Source: Sabethes cyaneus | Lineage: Eukaryota; Arthropoda; Insecta; Diptera; Culicidae | DNA: 64,000 nucleotides | Direction: 5' to 3' | Assembly: GCF_943734655.1 (NCBI RefSeq) | Contig: NC_071355.1 | Coordinates: forward strand, 79,001,449-79,065,448 | Shown: positions 31,895-41,541 of the stretch, piece after piece | How the letters are laid out: every line of letters begins with the position of its first letter | How positions within the stretch are numbered: the stretch's first letter is position 1 | Notes under the pieces: model-generated | Database searches by the model: none | What the model was told of the DNA's origin: nothing | Seen by the model: only the letters and a program-made list of their open reading frames with translations | Made by a program: the position numbers and the translations under genes

Positions 31895-32310
31895 ATAGAA
31901 AAAATTCATATCTCCAGAAACCCCCACATGCCAAATTTAGGTCCCTTTGTTTGATGAGTTCTCGAGTTCTGAGGAAATTCATGTTTCATTTGTATGGGAG
32001 CTCCTAAAGAGGGGAGGGGTATCAATTTACTCAAAAATTCTTGCCTTCTTAAACCCCCACCTGCCGAATTTGGTTCCATTTGCTTGATTAGTTCTCGACT
32101 TATGAGGAAATTTGTATTTTATTTGTATGGGAGCCCCCCTCTTATAAGAGAAAGGGGCCTCAGCACTCCATAGGAAAAATTCCTGCCTTCTAAAACCCCC
32201 ACATGCCAAATTTGGTTCCATTTGCTTGGTTAGTTCTCAAGTTTTGAGAAAATTTGTGTGTCACTTGTATAGGAGCCCCCTCTCACGCCCTTCATAAAAT
32301 TGCTCTCTAG
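31895..32310 (-). repeat. Fragment of the ~143-bp Helitron minisatellite
   Basis: On the minus strand it repeats the units seen at 47480-49030 (ccaaatttggcatgtggg, ctaatcaagcaaatggaacc, ataggag...). About three units, isolated from any Helitron end. Confidence 0.65.
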
Positions 32311-32456
32311 CCCCCTTGATCCCTTGCTGATCATTTTATCTATCCAACGACATATAAATTTTTCAGTTACGTTAAGAAGTTTAGTGGTTATTAGCATTAA
32401 TATCTTTCATTCAAAAGTTACACTACTATTTTCGTTTTCACAAAGTGCTACCTAGT

Positions 32457-32655
32457 CCTAGTATAGTAAACAAAGACGTAGTCCTACGTCAGCAAATTTC
32501 ATTACTTTCCCCTACCGTCCCTTCATCAATGGTAGAACCGGCGTTTCAAAAAATATTAGTATACATGCTTGACCGCATTTCGAGGTCAAGACTAAAACAC
32601 GAGGTTTGGTCTATTAATAGTGGAATTTACCCGGAAAAAGTTTTGACGTAGGACT
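32457..32655. repeat. Dispersed repeat with gacgtagtcctacgtc palindromes, copy 1
   Basis: A small palindrome gacgtagtcctacgtc lies at each end (about 32475 and 32645). The interior is shared with 36176-36361. The left part recurs alone at about 55690-55797. Confidence 0.55.
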
Positions 32656-32924
32656 ACGTCTTACGGCAAGTTTTGAGATAGGGTGTCATTCCAAAAAATC
32701 GAAAAATGCGAGCGTCACGAAAAATGAAAGGTTTCGAGAGCTAATAGCTTAGCGGTTTTCCGATCGATTTTTAATATTCTTACACCAATCGATCGGAAAA
32801 TCTTCTAAGAATTGACCCAAATGAAGAAAGTATGGATTCTTGATGTTGAACTATTGAAAAATTGAAAATAATGAACCTATGTTTTACCAGAATTCTCGCT
32901 TCGTGATTGGTTGGAAGATTCTTT

Positions 32925-33270
32925 ACGATGATCTAAACCTATACCAATTTGATATCTGTGCTTGGGAAGTAAGCCAAAACAAGTGACAAAGCCCCCTCAT
33001 TTCAACAAGATTTCTTAACACCGCGGTTAAACCTAGACCATTATGATGTCCTTGCTTGGGAAGTACGCCAGAGAGAGTGACAAAGCCCCCTCGTACCAAC
33101 AGATTTCTTACGAACGCGATCAAACCTAGTCCAATCTAATGTCTGTGTAAGGAAAGTGTGCCAGAAAAAATGACACGAGTACATCGTTCCAACAGATCGC
33201 AAATTCTTTACTGCAACTGCGAGACGATTAAACCTCGGCGAATTTGATATCTGTGTTGCAAAAATGTGCT
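32925..33270. repeat. Degenerate ~100-bp tandem repeat, about 3-4 units
   Basis: Units share the order aaccta..ccaatttgatatctgtg, cttgggaagtacgcca, gtgacaaagccccctc, ccaacagatttctta. Conservation is partial. No ORF. Confidence 0.55.
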
Positions 33271-33726
33271 ACAGCTGTAGTGTTCGGTTACAATATGACT
33301 CTGTATGAATACGCATGCTTGCCGTTTCATTAGAAGTGTAGTGAAAAGATGTGCTGTTGATAAAATGGGATTGAATTGGTAAAATCCCTTCAACCATGGG
33401 TAATAAAAACCATGGGTGAGGAACCATGGGTAATAAAAACAATCTTTAATTTCAGTAAGGTAGCAGGAAAGCAATACTTTGTGTTCTTGATTTTGTTAAA
33501 TTGTTTTCAAATGCACAATCTTTTGAGAATTGAACGTATGCAATGTTACTACTTTGATAAATGTTACATACAACGCATGTAGCATGTATATATGTTGCAT
33601 ATAGCATGTATACATGAAGAATCGAATGATTACAAGCATGAATACATGCTACTATCACTACAAAGAGACTTACGTAGTTCTGCGTCACCTATATATGCGG
33701 TCGTGTCTTGTACACAACCCCTCCGA
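33271..33726. other. AT-rich spacer with short accatgggtaataaaa repeats
   Basis: accatgggt(aataaaa) occurs three times at about 33395-33440. 33560-33650 is rich in gcatgta palindromes. No gene. Confidence 0.4.
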
Positions 33727-33813
33727 TTTTTTTTTCTTTTCTTTAAATTCAGGTTTCCTATTTCACCAGGACGAAGTTATAACTTCAGCTTTATAAAGAC
33801 TGTCTTAAAAAGT

Positions 33814-34335
33814 ATGGACGTAAAACTCTTAAAAAGAGTGGAAAATGGTGTTTGCCTCGAATCCGGAACATTGCATTGTTATGCCGATGAAATTCTATCG
33901 CACCAGGCTAAGTAAGTATTCGTACTGTGAACTGCGAAGTGTGCTACGTATGATAGTTTTCTCCAAACATATCCTGCAGTTGACCAATTGAAGATAGAAT
34001 TAACAAAAGGGCGAATGTCGCAAGCGTAAACAAACCGAGTAAGGGTTGATTTTCCTATGCTGGTCCAGCAAAAAATAACTCTCACCCGTTTTGTTTACAT
34101 TTGCGACATTCGCCCTTTTGTTAATTCTATCTAGAATTATTTATCCTCTACCTTAAAACACAGATAACAGATTAACAGGCTCGAAGGAAGTAATCGAATT
34201 TTTGTGTGTAAAAGCTGTCGGTGGCGCCCTCCAGAAATAGTTTGCCAAACGTATCAAAAAATATCCATGTCCCTTTATCAATATTACTTTGTGCTGGAGT
34301 TACATAGCAGCGATGGTAGCGACATCAAGATTTAG
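33814..34335 (+). CDS. Candidate small two-exon gene X1 (84 residues, Cys-containing)
   Basis: Exons 33814-33911 and 34179-34335. The donor CTAA|GTAAGTATT is strong; the acceptor ATTAACAG has a weak pyrimidine tract. A TATA-like tttataaag is about 24 bp before the ATG. The protein begins MDVKLLKRVENGV and contains a VCKSCRW CxxC-type pair plus four other Cys, so a small metal-binding fold is possible. I recognise no family. Unit 2 keeps the whole frame, length and splice sites (gene X2), with only two replacement changes that I see. Convergent with gene B. The intron of this copy carries a MITE. Treat as a candidate. Confidence 0.4.
33990..34134. mobile_element. 145-bp MITE with ~40-bp TIRs, absent from duplicate unit 2
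   Basis: Inverted ends agatagaattaacaaaagg... and ...ccttttgttaattctatct flank a short core. AATT is at 33986-33989 and again at 34135-34138. Unit 2 has the empty site (gaccaattatttatcc at about 36620). It lies in the intron of gene X1 and carries no ORF. Confidence 0.85.
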
Positions 34336-34393
34336 TTTGCTACTTTACTTACTGCTCGCGGGGTGCTCTATTGAAGGATTACTCGTAGATTAC

Positions 34394-34627
34394 ATGAAAA
34401 CCTTTTACACACTTTTTTGTCGATTACCTGGTAGTCTGTTCTCTGTGCTTAAAATGCGTGCCTCAAAATTCAGCAACACTGTATGTCACTCAAAATGTTT
34501 CGGCAAATCTATGAAAAAATTACTATTATTATTTGGGTATCACGAATTTCCTGCAGCACTTAAAATAGGGCTGTCGGGCGTTACCCGTGCAATGTTAACT
34601 CTTATTACCGCAAAGCAAATAAACTAA
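34394..34627 (+). other. Small ORF of uncertain meaning downstream of gene X1
   Basis: 77 codons starting MKTFYTLFCRLPG, repeated in unit 2 (36876-37109). Between the copies I count three replacement changes and one silent change, so no constraint is visible. More likely the 3' UTR of gene X. Confidence 0.15.
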
Positions 34628-34781
34628 AGGTAAATAAGTTAGGCGGTTTGAAAAGTCAACAATTGGATCAATTGGATGTAATACATAAGTTTAAAACACC
34701 GGGATTTTATAAACAGAGTTCCAGTTTATTTGATATCACTTTTCTAAATGTAAATTAATACTAATTTTCTTACGCGCTAGG

Positions 34782-35486
34782 TTACCATTCCAATCCCTCT
34801 AATTTCCAATTTTTCATCAAATGACAGTTTATTAAATGCTTTGTTACTCCAGAAATACCACCAGCATTAGTATTTCCAGCGCGAGCCATATTCTCGTATA
34901 TTTTCAAAGCCCGTTGATAGTAAAATTCGGCTTCTTCATAATTGCCCTGGTTTTGGACACTTAAAGCTAAACTTTCGTATCTCCTTGCTACCCAGTCGTG
35001 GTTTCCCAATTCCTGTTGCTCAGTTACCGTCACTCTTTTACATATCGTTTCAAGGTCTTTGTAAACCTTCAGGAACATGTGTCGTGATGCTATATTTGTC
35101 TTGATCATCCTTATAAGATGGTCACTCATTGATATTTTCTCTAACGTATAATTCGCTAGTTTCACTGCTTCTGCACAATTGTTTCGGATTGAGTACTGTT
35201 CCATCAATGCTTTTATTGTTCGGCCCACTGCCTCGTGTGTACAGGAACTATCCTTATCTAATTCACTTAAGATTCGGAAATAGATTGGCAACCCCATGTC
35301 ATCGCATCCCACTGAAATATAATCGATAACCAAATTATGGCTTATTTCTAATCGTTTGCAGGGATAGCAAACTATACTGAAATGCTTGGGTGTTGGACAA
35401 ATGTTATACGATTCATTCTGAACTTCAAAAGAGATACTCAATTCAGGAAGTTCAGCGCAAACTGTATCATCATTGTTGATTTCCAT
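34782..35486 (-). CDS. Short kinesin-light-chain-like TPR protein, gene B (intronless)
   Basis: 234 residues in one exon, starting MEINNDDTVCAEL. It shares with gene A the SYNICPTPKHF...CYPCKRLE block, the MGLPIYFRILSELDKDSSC block and the KLC-type TPR core QNQGNYEEAEFYYQRALKIYE near the C-terminus. It lacks the KLC coiled coil. The promoter has a TATA box (TATATAAA, minus strand, 35591-35599) and TAGGTA words, and the 3' side has an AATAAA in gatatcaaataaactgg, all homologous to gene A. The absence of the intron found in A, with conserved promoter, argues for DNA duplication plus intron gain or loss rather than a simple retrocopy. Function unknown; expected nearly pure early-embryo expression is inferred from the motifs. 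Confidence 0.8.
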   Translation of the reverse strand: MEINNDDTVCAELPELSISFEVQNESYNICPTPKHFSIVCYPCKRLEISHNLVIDYISVGCDDMGLPIYFRILSELDKDSSCTHEAVGRTIKALMEQYSIRNNCAEAVKLANYTLEKISMSDHLIRMIKTNIASRHMFLKVYKDLETICKRVTVTEQQELGNHDWVARRYESLALSVQNQGNYEEAEFYYQRALKIYENMARAGNTNAGGISGVTKHLINCHLMKNWKLEGLEW

Positions 35487-35588
35487 GTTGTCTAACTATG
35501 ATTCCTGATAGTGCCAGCTAAGTAAGTAAGTTGGTCTCCAAACGATGAAAGTTCGTAGGAAAATAATTACATTCATTAGTTCACAACG

Positions 35589-35775
35589 GTTTATATACCA
35601 TCTTCTATAGGTTGAAATTAAACCTACCTAACACACCATAACATAATAGGTATACCAAATAGGTAATACATCATGCTAAAGTGGCTTCAGGTTGATATTA
35701 AAAAGAGACATAGTTGGTAAGCTTTTGAAATCATTTAGGTAAGCTTTACAACCAGGGAGGATCTATCGGTAAGGA
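35589..35775 (-). promoter_or_regulatory. TATA box and TAGGTA cluster of KLC-like gene B
   Basis: A TATA box lies about 105 bp before the ATG. Upstream of it are TAGGTA at 35647, 35660 and 35736 (plus strand), acctaccta at 35622 (TAGGTAGGT on the minus strand), and further GGTAAG words at about 35715 and 35768. This is the same word class as upstream of gene A. Confidence 0.6.
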
Positions 35776-36175
35776 ATTGTGAAACTCACATGTGAAGGGG
35801 CAGGAAGGTGACCATAATTTTCAATCCCGCTCTTGCTACTTTTTTTCTCACCGATTTGCTGCTCTTGCCTGCGTATGCAGCTTCCGAAAAGTTTCTTAGT
35901 TTGTTTTATTTACGCTAAAAATCAGATGAATGCATTATCGGGATCAAAACAATACAAACGACAATTGCGCTGCGTGTTTGGGTTTGAGTTTCTGTCAACT
36001 GCAGCAGACAAAAATAGAGTTGCGAGTCCCTTGGCTCGAAATCAATAACACGTCGTTTGGTCCATGTCAGTACAAACGTAAGGACCAAACACCATCTGCG
36101 GTAACGCACACATGTACGGAATTTGACAGCAATAGATCCCCCCTGTTTGCAACAAAGGGGAAGGACAGTATAGTA

Positions 36176-36361
36176 AACAGTATAGTAAACAAAGACGTAG
36201 TCCTACGTCAACAAATTTCATTACTTTCCCCTACCGTCCCTTCATCAATGGTAGAACCGGCGTTTCAAAAAATATTAGTATACATGCTTGACCGCATTTC
36301 GAGGTCAAGACTAACAACACGAGGTTTGGTCTATTAATAGTGGAATTTACCCGGAAAAAGT
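36176..36361. repeat. Dispersed repeat with gacgtagtcctacgtc palindrome, copy 2
   Basis: Nearly identical to 32457-32641 and directly joined at 36361 to the start of duplication unit 2. It marks the left part of the second duplicate, whose middle was deleted. Confidence 0.7.
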
Positions 36362-36449
36362 TTTTTTCTTTCTTTTCTTTAAATTCAGGTTTCCTATTTC
36401 ACCAGGACGAAGTTATAACTTCAGCTTTATAAAGACTGCCTTAAAAAGT

Positions 36450-36822
36450 ATGGACGTAAAACTCTTAAAAAGAGTGGAAAATGGTGTTTGCCTCGAATCC
36501 GGAACATTGCATTGTTATGCCGGTGAAATTCTATCGCACCAGGCTAAGTAAGTATTCGTACTGTGAACTGCGAAGTGTGCTACGTATGATAGTTTTCTCC
36601 AAACATATCCTGCAGCTGACCAATTATTTATCCTCTACCTTAAAACACAGATAACAGATTAACAGGTTCGAAGGAAGTAATCGAATTTTTGTGTGTAAAA
36701 GCTGTCGGTGGCGCCCTCCAGAAATAGTTTGCCAAACGTATCAAAAAATATCCATGTCCCTTTATCAATATTACTTTGTGCTGGAGTTACATAGCAGCGA
36801 TGGTAGCGACATCAAGATTTAG
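36450..36822 (+). CDS. Candidate small two-exon gene X2 (84 residues)
   Basis: Exons 36450-36547 and 36666-36822, the same lengths and splice sites as gene X1, with a shorter intron because the MITE is absent. The differences I see are Asp to Gly in exon 1 (YAGEI) and Leu to Phe at the exon junction. Same CxxC pair. Candidate only. Confidence 0.4.
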
Positions 36823-37263
36823 TTTGCTACTTACTGCTCGAGGGGTGCTCTATTGAAGGATTACTCGTAGATTACATGAAAATCTTTTACACACTTTTTT
36901 GTCGATTACCTGGTAGTCTGTTCTCTGTGCTTAAAATGCGTGCCTCAAAATTCAGCAACACTGTATGTCACTCAAAATGTTTCGGGAAATCTATGAAAAA
37001 ATTACTATTATTATTTGGGTATCACGAATATCCTGCAGCACTTAAAATAGAGCTGTCGGGCGTTACCCGTGCAATGTTAACTCTTATTACCGCAAAGCAA
37101 ATAAACTAAAGGTAAATAAGTTAGGCGGTTTGAAAAGTCAACAATTGGATCAATTGGATGTAATACGTAAGTTTAAAACACCGGGATTTTATAAACAGAG
37201 TTCCAGTTTATTTGATATCACTTTTCTAAATGTAAATTAATACTAATTTTCTTACGCGATAGG

Positions 37264-37968
37264 TTACCATTCCAATCCCTCTAATTTCCAATTTTTCATC
37301 AAATGACAGTTTATTAAATGCTTTGTTACTCCAGAAATACCACCAGCATTAGTATTTCCAGCGCGAGCCATATTCTCGTATATTTTCAAAGCCCGTTGAT
37401 AGTAAAATTCGGCTTCTTCATAATTGCCCTGGTTTTGGACACTTAAAGCTAAACTTTCGTATCTCCTTGCTACCCAGTCGTAGTTTCCCAATTCCTGTTG
37501 CTCAGTTACCGTCACTCTTTTACATATCGTTTCAAGGTCTTTGTAAACCTTCAGGAACCTGTGTCGTGATGCTATATTTGTCTTGATCATCCTTATAAGA
37601 TGGTCACTCATTGATATTTTCTCTAACGTATAATTCGCTAGTTTCACTGCTTCTGCACAATTGTTTCGGATTGAGTACTGTTCCATCAATGCTTTTATTG
37701 TTCGGCCCACTGCCTCGTGTGTACAGGAACTATCCTTATCTAATTCACTTAAGATTCGGAAATAGATTGGCAACCCCATGTCATCGCATCCCACTGAAAT
37801 ATAATGGATAAGCAAATTATGGCTTATTTCTAATCGTTTGCAGGGATAGCAAACTATACTGAAATGCTTGGGTGTTGGACAAATGTTATACGATTCATTC
37901 TGAACTTCAAAAGAGATACTCAATTCAGGAAGTTCAGCGCAAACTGTATCATCATTGTTGATTTCCAT
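37264..37968 (-). CDS. Short kinesin-light-chain-like TPR protein, gene C (intronless)
   Basis: 234 residues and full length, nearly identical to gene B. The replacements I see are VID/LIH near residue 50, Met/Arg near 140 and His/Tyr near 160. The frame and all TPR residues are intact, so both copies could be active. The promoter is shared, but the TATA word reads gtatttaaacc instead of gtatataaacc, as in gene A. Same convergent arrangement with gene X. Confidence 0.8.
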   Translation of the reverse strand: MEINNDDTVCAELPELSISFEVQNESYNICPTPKHFSIVCYPCKRLEISHNLLIHYISVGCDDMGLPIYFRILSELDKDSSCTHEAVGRTIKALMEQYSIRNNCAEAVKLANYTLEKISMSDHLIRMIKTNIASRHRFLKVYKDLETICKRVTVTEQQELGNYDWVARRYESLALSVQNQGNYEEAEFYYQRALKIYENMARAGNTNAGGISGVTKHLINCHLMKNWKLEGLEW

Positions 37969-38070
37969 GTTGTCTAACTATGATTCCTGATAGTGCCAGC
38001 TAAGTAAGTAAGTTGGTCTCCAAACGATGAAAGTTCGTAGGAAAATAATTACATTCATTAGTTCACAACG

Positions 38071-38257
38071 GTTTAAATACCATCTTCTATAGGTTGAAAT
38101 TAAACCTACCTAACACACCATAACATAATAGGTATACCAAATAGGTAATACATCATGCTAAAGTGGCTTCAGGTTGATATTAAAAAGAGACATAGTTGGT
38201 AAGCTTTTGAAATCATTTAGGTAAGCTTTACAACCAGGGAGGATCTATCGGTAAGGA
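38071..38257 (-). promoter_or_regulatory. TATA-like word and TAGGTA cluster of KLC-like gene C
   Basis: Duplicate of the gene B promoter. TAGGTA words are conserved at the same places (ataataggtatacc, aaataggtaatac, tttaggtaagc). The TATA word is altered by one base. Confidence 0.55.
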
Positions 38258-38646
38258 ATTGTGAAACTCACATGTGAAGGGGCAGGAAGGTGACCATAAT
38301 TTTCAATCCCGCTCTTGCTACTTTTTTTCTCACCGATTTGCTGCTCTTGCCTGCGTATGCAGCTTCCGAAAAGTTTCTTAGTTTGTTTTATTTACGCTAA
38401 AAATCAGATAAATGCATTATCGGGATCAAAACAATACAAACGACAATTGCGCTGCGTGTTTGGGTTTGAGTTTCTGTCAACTGCAGCAGACAAAAATAGA
38501 GTTGCGAGTCCCTTGGCTCGAAATCAATAACACGTCGTTTGGTCCATGTCAGTACAAACGTAAGGACCAAACACCATCTGCGGTAACGCACACATGTACG
38601 GAATTTGACAGCAATAGATCCCCCCTGTTTGCAACAAAGGGGAAGG

Positions 38647-39813
38647 CCATTCATATACCACGTGGTCAGCTTAGAGCAGTTTTTGCCAAAAAAAGGACAT
38701 TTGTCCCTAGTTTTCTCGATGTGAAGAGCTGTAAAAATCCATAACTCCGGATTCCGCTGGGATAAAATTAATCTGTTTGCGCTATAAATCAGCTCTCTTA
38801 ATGAGCAATTCGTTAACAGGGTATTTATTTACGACACTTGGTGATTTCTTGATATTTTGATCTTGATACCCTTAGTCTATATCGCTAGATGCTTCAAACT
38901 GGCGTGCTCTTGATGCTCATATGAAACAATATACAATGGAAATGGATTGATTTTCTATTTGCTTATGCAACTTTATACCACTTTTTAACCTATAGTATCT
39001 CCGGCTAACATTTGCGCTGGGGTGAAAGTTTTACAGGTTGATTTCTAGATTTCTATGTGAAGGGCAAACCGAACTGCAGTTCGGTTTGTAGGCGCTCCAT
39101 GACCCGATTGAATAATGTTCTAAATTTTGACATGCACATGTGTGCACATTGAAAGCACGAATTGATCGCCAATCAGACAAACAACAATCTATAACGTACA
39201 CGTACCAGGTATCAGGAAAAATGTGTTGAACGAACTGAGGAAATGGAAAAACCGAAAACGAACATCGATTTGCAAGCGAAGCTCATTGTTGCATATTTTT
39301 TGCAAATGCATAAAAGAAAAACTAGCTAGAGCTTTAGTAACCTATCTTTGGAGCAATCTCATAGGAAAAAGTCCTAATCTAAATTTTGTGTATTTCTCTC
39401 TTTTCGGAGAAACATAGACCTATAACATTTTTTTCTGTGTTGGGATGGTCAGAAAAATAGTTAATTTTGCCAATTTCTCTTTCCTTAAAAACATTCGAAC
39501 CACTAAACCAATAGAATGATTTTGATACAATTAATTAAGTTTTTCTGAAAAAAAAACATTAGACTGACAGCTCTAGATTTTTTAATCATCGCAACAACTT
39601 CTTACGTAACATCAGAAATTCAAGAGAGTATTATTTTTAGTTTGTCTGATACAATTTTTTATAAGAAATAAAGTTGAGAGAATGGCAAGCAGGCGCATGG
39701 TGTTTTATTTTCATTTCCATTGTAACGGATATTTAGCGGACATTTTTAACGAATTTCGGCAATTTTTTCTCCCGTACATACTCGTGAGCTTCAAACTTAG
39801 AGGCGGCAACATA
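38647..39813. other. 1.2 kb with no recognised gene
   Basis: AT-rich, short ORFs only. A short gaactgcagttc palindrome is at about 39070-39081. Confidence 0.4.
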
Positions 39814-40458
39814 GTAGGGGAATTGTGTACAATGTGCCTCCCCCCCTAAGAATAAATGGATATATCTCTGTTATGCTTTCCCAAATTAACGTGACAACCA
39901 CGAGTATATGTTGGTATTTAAACTGACAACAAATTGCAACTGTTTATTTCATTTAGTTTCGGCCTTCTGGTGCACTTTTTCTTTTCTGCATGGGGCGCAT
40001 TATACTGCAGCTGTGGCATTTTGTACCGCGTAGTTGAATTACCTGGAATTTGGACGTTGGTAATAAATTATTCCCACCACGGTTACTCTACAATACTAAT
40101 TGAATTAAATAACGGCAATTGACTTCAACTTAGATCTGTTTACCTATGTTTATAGCCACATTTGCAAGGGGGGCAAATTGTACCACCGCAATTAAATGCT
40201 AAGGCAAATCAAGCGTTTCAAACCGTTATTTTTGGCAGGGATGTCTTTTTGAAGTTCACTTTACGCAACCAAATTGCAACAATCGGTATTTACAGATTTT
40301 GACAAGAAAATAGCTTATGGCATACTTGCATAGTAGGCTAGTTCCATCAAATACTACGGTTTCTGGGTGATTTTGCATTTTAATTTCGCTTGTTTAGGGA
40401 AAAACGAAGGGGGGGGGGCACATTGGCCAGGGGGGCAGGTTATACACAATTCCCCTAC
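39814..40458. mobile_element. TIR element of about 645 bp
   Basis: The left end GTAGGGGAATTGTGTAC and right end TATACACAATTCCCCTAC are inverted, and the subterminal ggggggca/tgcctcccccc words also pair. Non-coding, so a non-autonomous DNA element. It abuts a transposase fragment on its right. The target duplication is not certain. Confidence 0.7.
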
Positions 40459-40750
40459 TTTTGTCCCCGCATTTGTCCGGCATCGGCCTTGATGTAGGTT
40501 TCATCACTCTTCACAATGCAGAAAGATTTTGTGGACCACTTCATGTAGGGTAAGGTGGTGATCAGAATGCACCGCTTAAGCAAAACATCATTTTGGAGAG
40601 CAACGGCATGTTTGTTCCACGACTCTTCACAATGCAGAAAGATTTTGTGGACCACTTCATGTAGGGTAAGGTGGTGATCAGAATGCACCGCTTAAGCAAA
40701 ACATCATTTTGGAGAGCAACGGCATGTTTGTTCCACGTTTTTAAACTTCT
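40459..40750 (-). pseudogene. Mariner-type transposase fragment with an internal 116-bp duplication
   Basis: The minus strand encodes an IS630/Tc1/mariner-like catalytic block (SFCIVKSDETYIKADAGQ) with the first catalytic Asp. A 116-bp unit is duplicated in tandem (first copy from 40506, second from 40622), so part of the peptide occurs twice in different frames. Cut at 40458 by the TIR element. Confidence 0.6.
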
Positions 40751-41541
40751 AGAAGACTTTGGAATCTTTTTTACACTTTCCTGGTGAAATTTCCTAACAA
40801 AAACCAGTATTTTTTGTTATTTTCGACGATTTTTGGCAAGAGTCAAAATCATTATGTGAGGCAGAACGCCAAAGCCCGTGCACAAAACGCTTCAAGTTTG
40901 TAAGTAAGAAAAAAAAGCGAATTAACTTGGCTCAATCACTTTAGTAATTCAATTGTTCAAAATAAAACCAATCTGCAGAGTAGGAGCATTTTAAACAGTA
41001 CCACCTCCTGCAGAATACAATGTAACACGTGAAGTGCGCTAGACATATTTCAAGCAAACAGTTGACAGGTGTTGCAATTGTACAGCGGGTGGTTCCGCCG
41101 ATGGGTTGTAATATGTTAAAAGGAACAGGTCGCGCTACATTGCTATTGCAAATATGAAACAATTCCGGAGAACTCTTATAGGTTGGTTGGCTTATTGCAT
41201 ATAACCTGTGTAAACAACTACTTATTGGTTTGTTTCATTATTGATGCCGTTACTGTCGAAGCTTGATAAAACTATATACAAAACAAGAAACTATGGACGC
41301 TGTCCGTCAGATGTTTTCACATTTTTGTTTTCTAGCCCATCCGAGCTTTTTGATAAAATAATTGCCTATCGTGAACATTATTTATTATTTATTTTTGCTA
41401 TGTTAACTGACAGATTACATTTTCATTTATACGAAATGTGAAAGCTTTTTTAACAAACATTAAAACCGCAGCAAATCTTTTTCATTAGTTTTACACTCCG
41501 ACTTATAAAGACTATCTAACGCATAGCTCGTTGAAATTAAT
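40751..41541. other. AT-rich spacer downstream of the P450 gene
   Basis: Holds the presumed 3' UTR of the P450 near its right end. No other gene recognised. Confidence 0.4.

Larger units (their letters stand above)
33727..36166. repeat. Segmental duplication unit 1 (gene X1 and KLC-like gene B)
   Basis: Matches 36362-38646 almost base for base, apart from a 145-bp MITE present only here, a 5-bp indel near 34340 and scattered substitutions. The direct tandem arrangement suggests unequal crossing-over. The segment before unit 2 (36167-36361) matches 32457-32641, so the original duplication probably began near 32457 and the second copy later lost about 1.1 kb. Confidence 0.9.
36362..38646. repeat. 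Segmental duplication unit 2 (gene X2 and KLC-like gene C)
   Basis: Counterpart of 33727-36166. Ends at 38646, where similarity stops after aacaaaggggaag. It lacks the MITE found in unit 1. Confidence 0.9.

Noticed and set aside
36876..37109. 77-codon ORF next to KLC-like gene C
   Set aside because: Between duplicate copies replacement changes exceed silent ones, and a 5-bp indel lies just upstream. Probably untranslated DNA.
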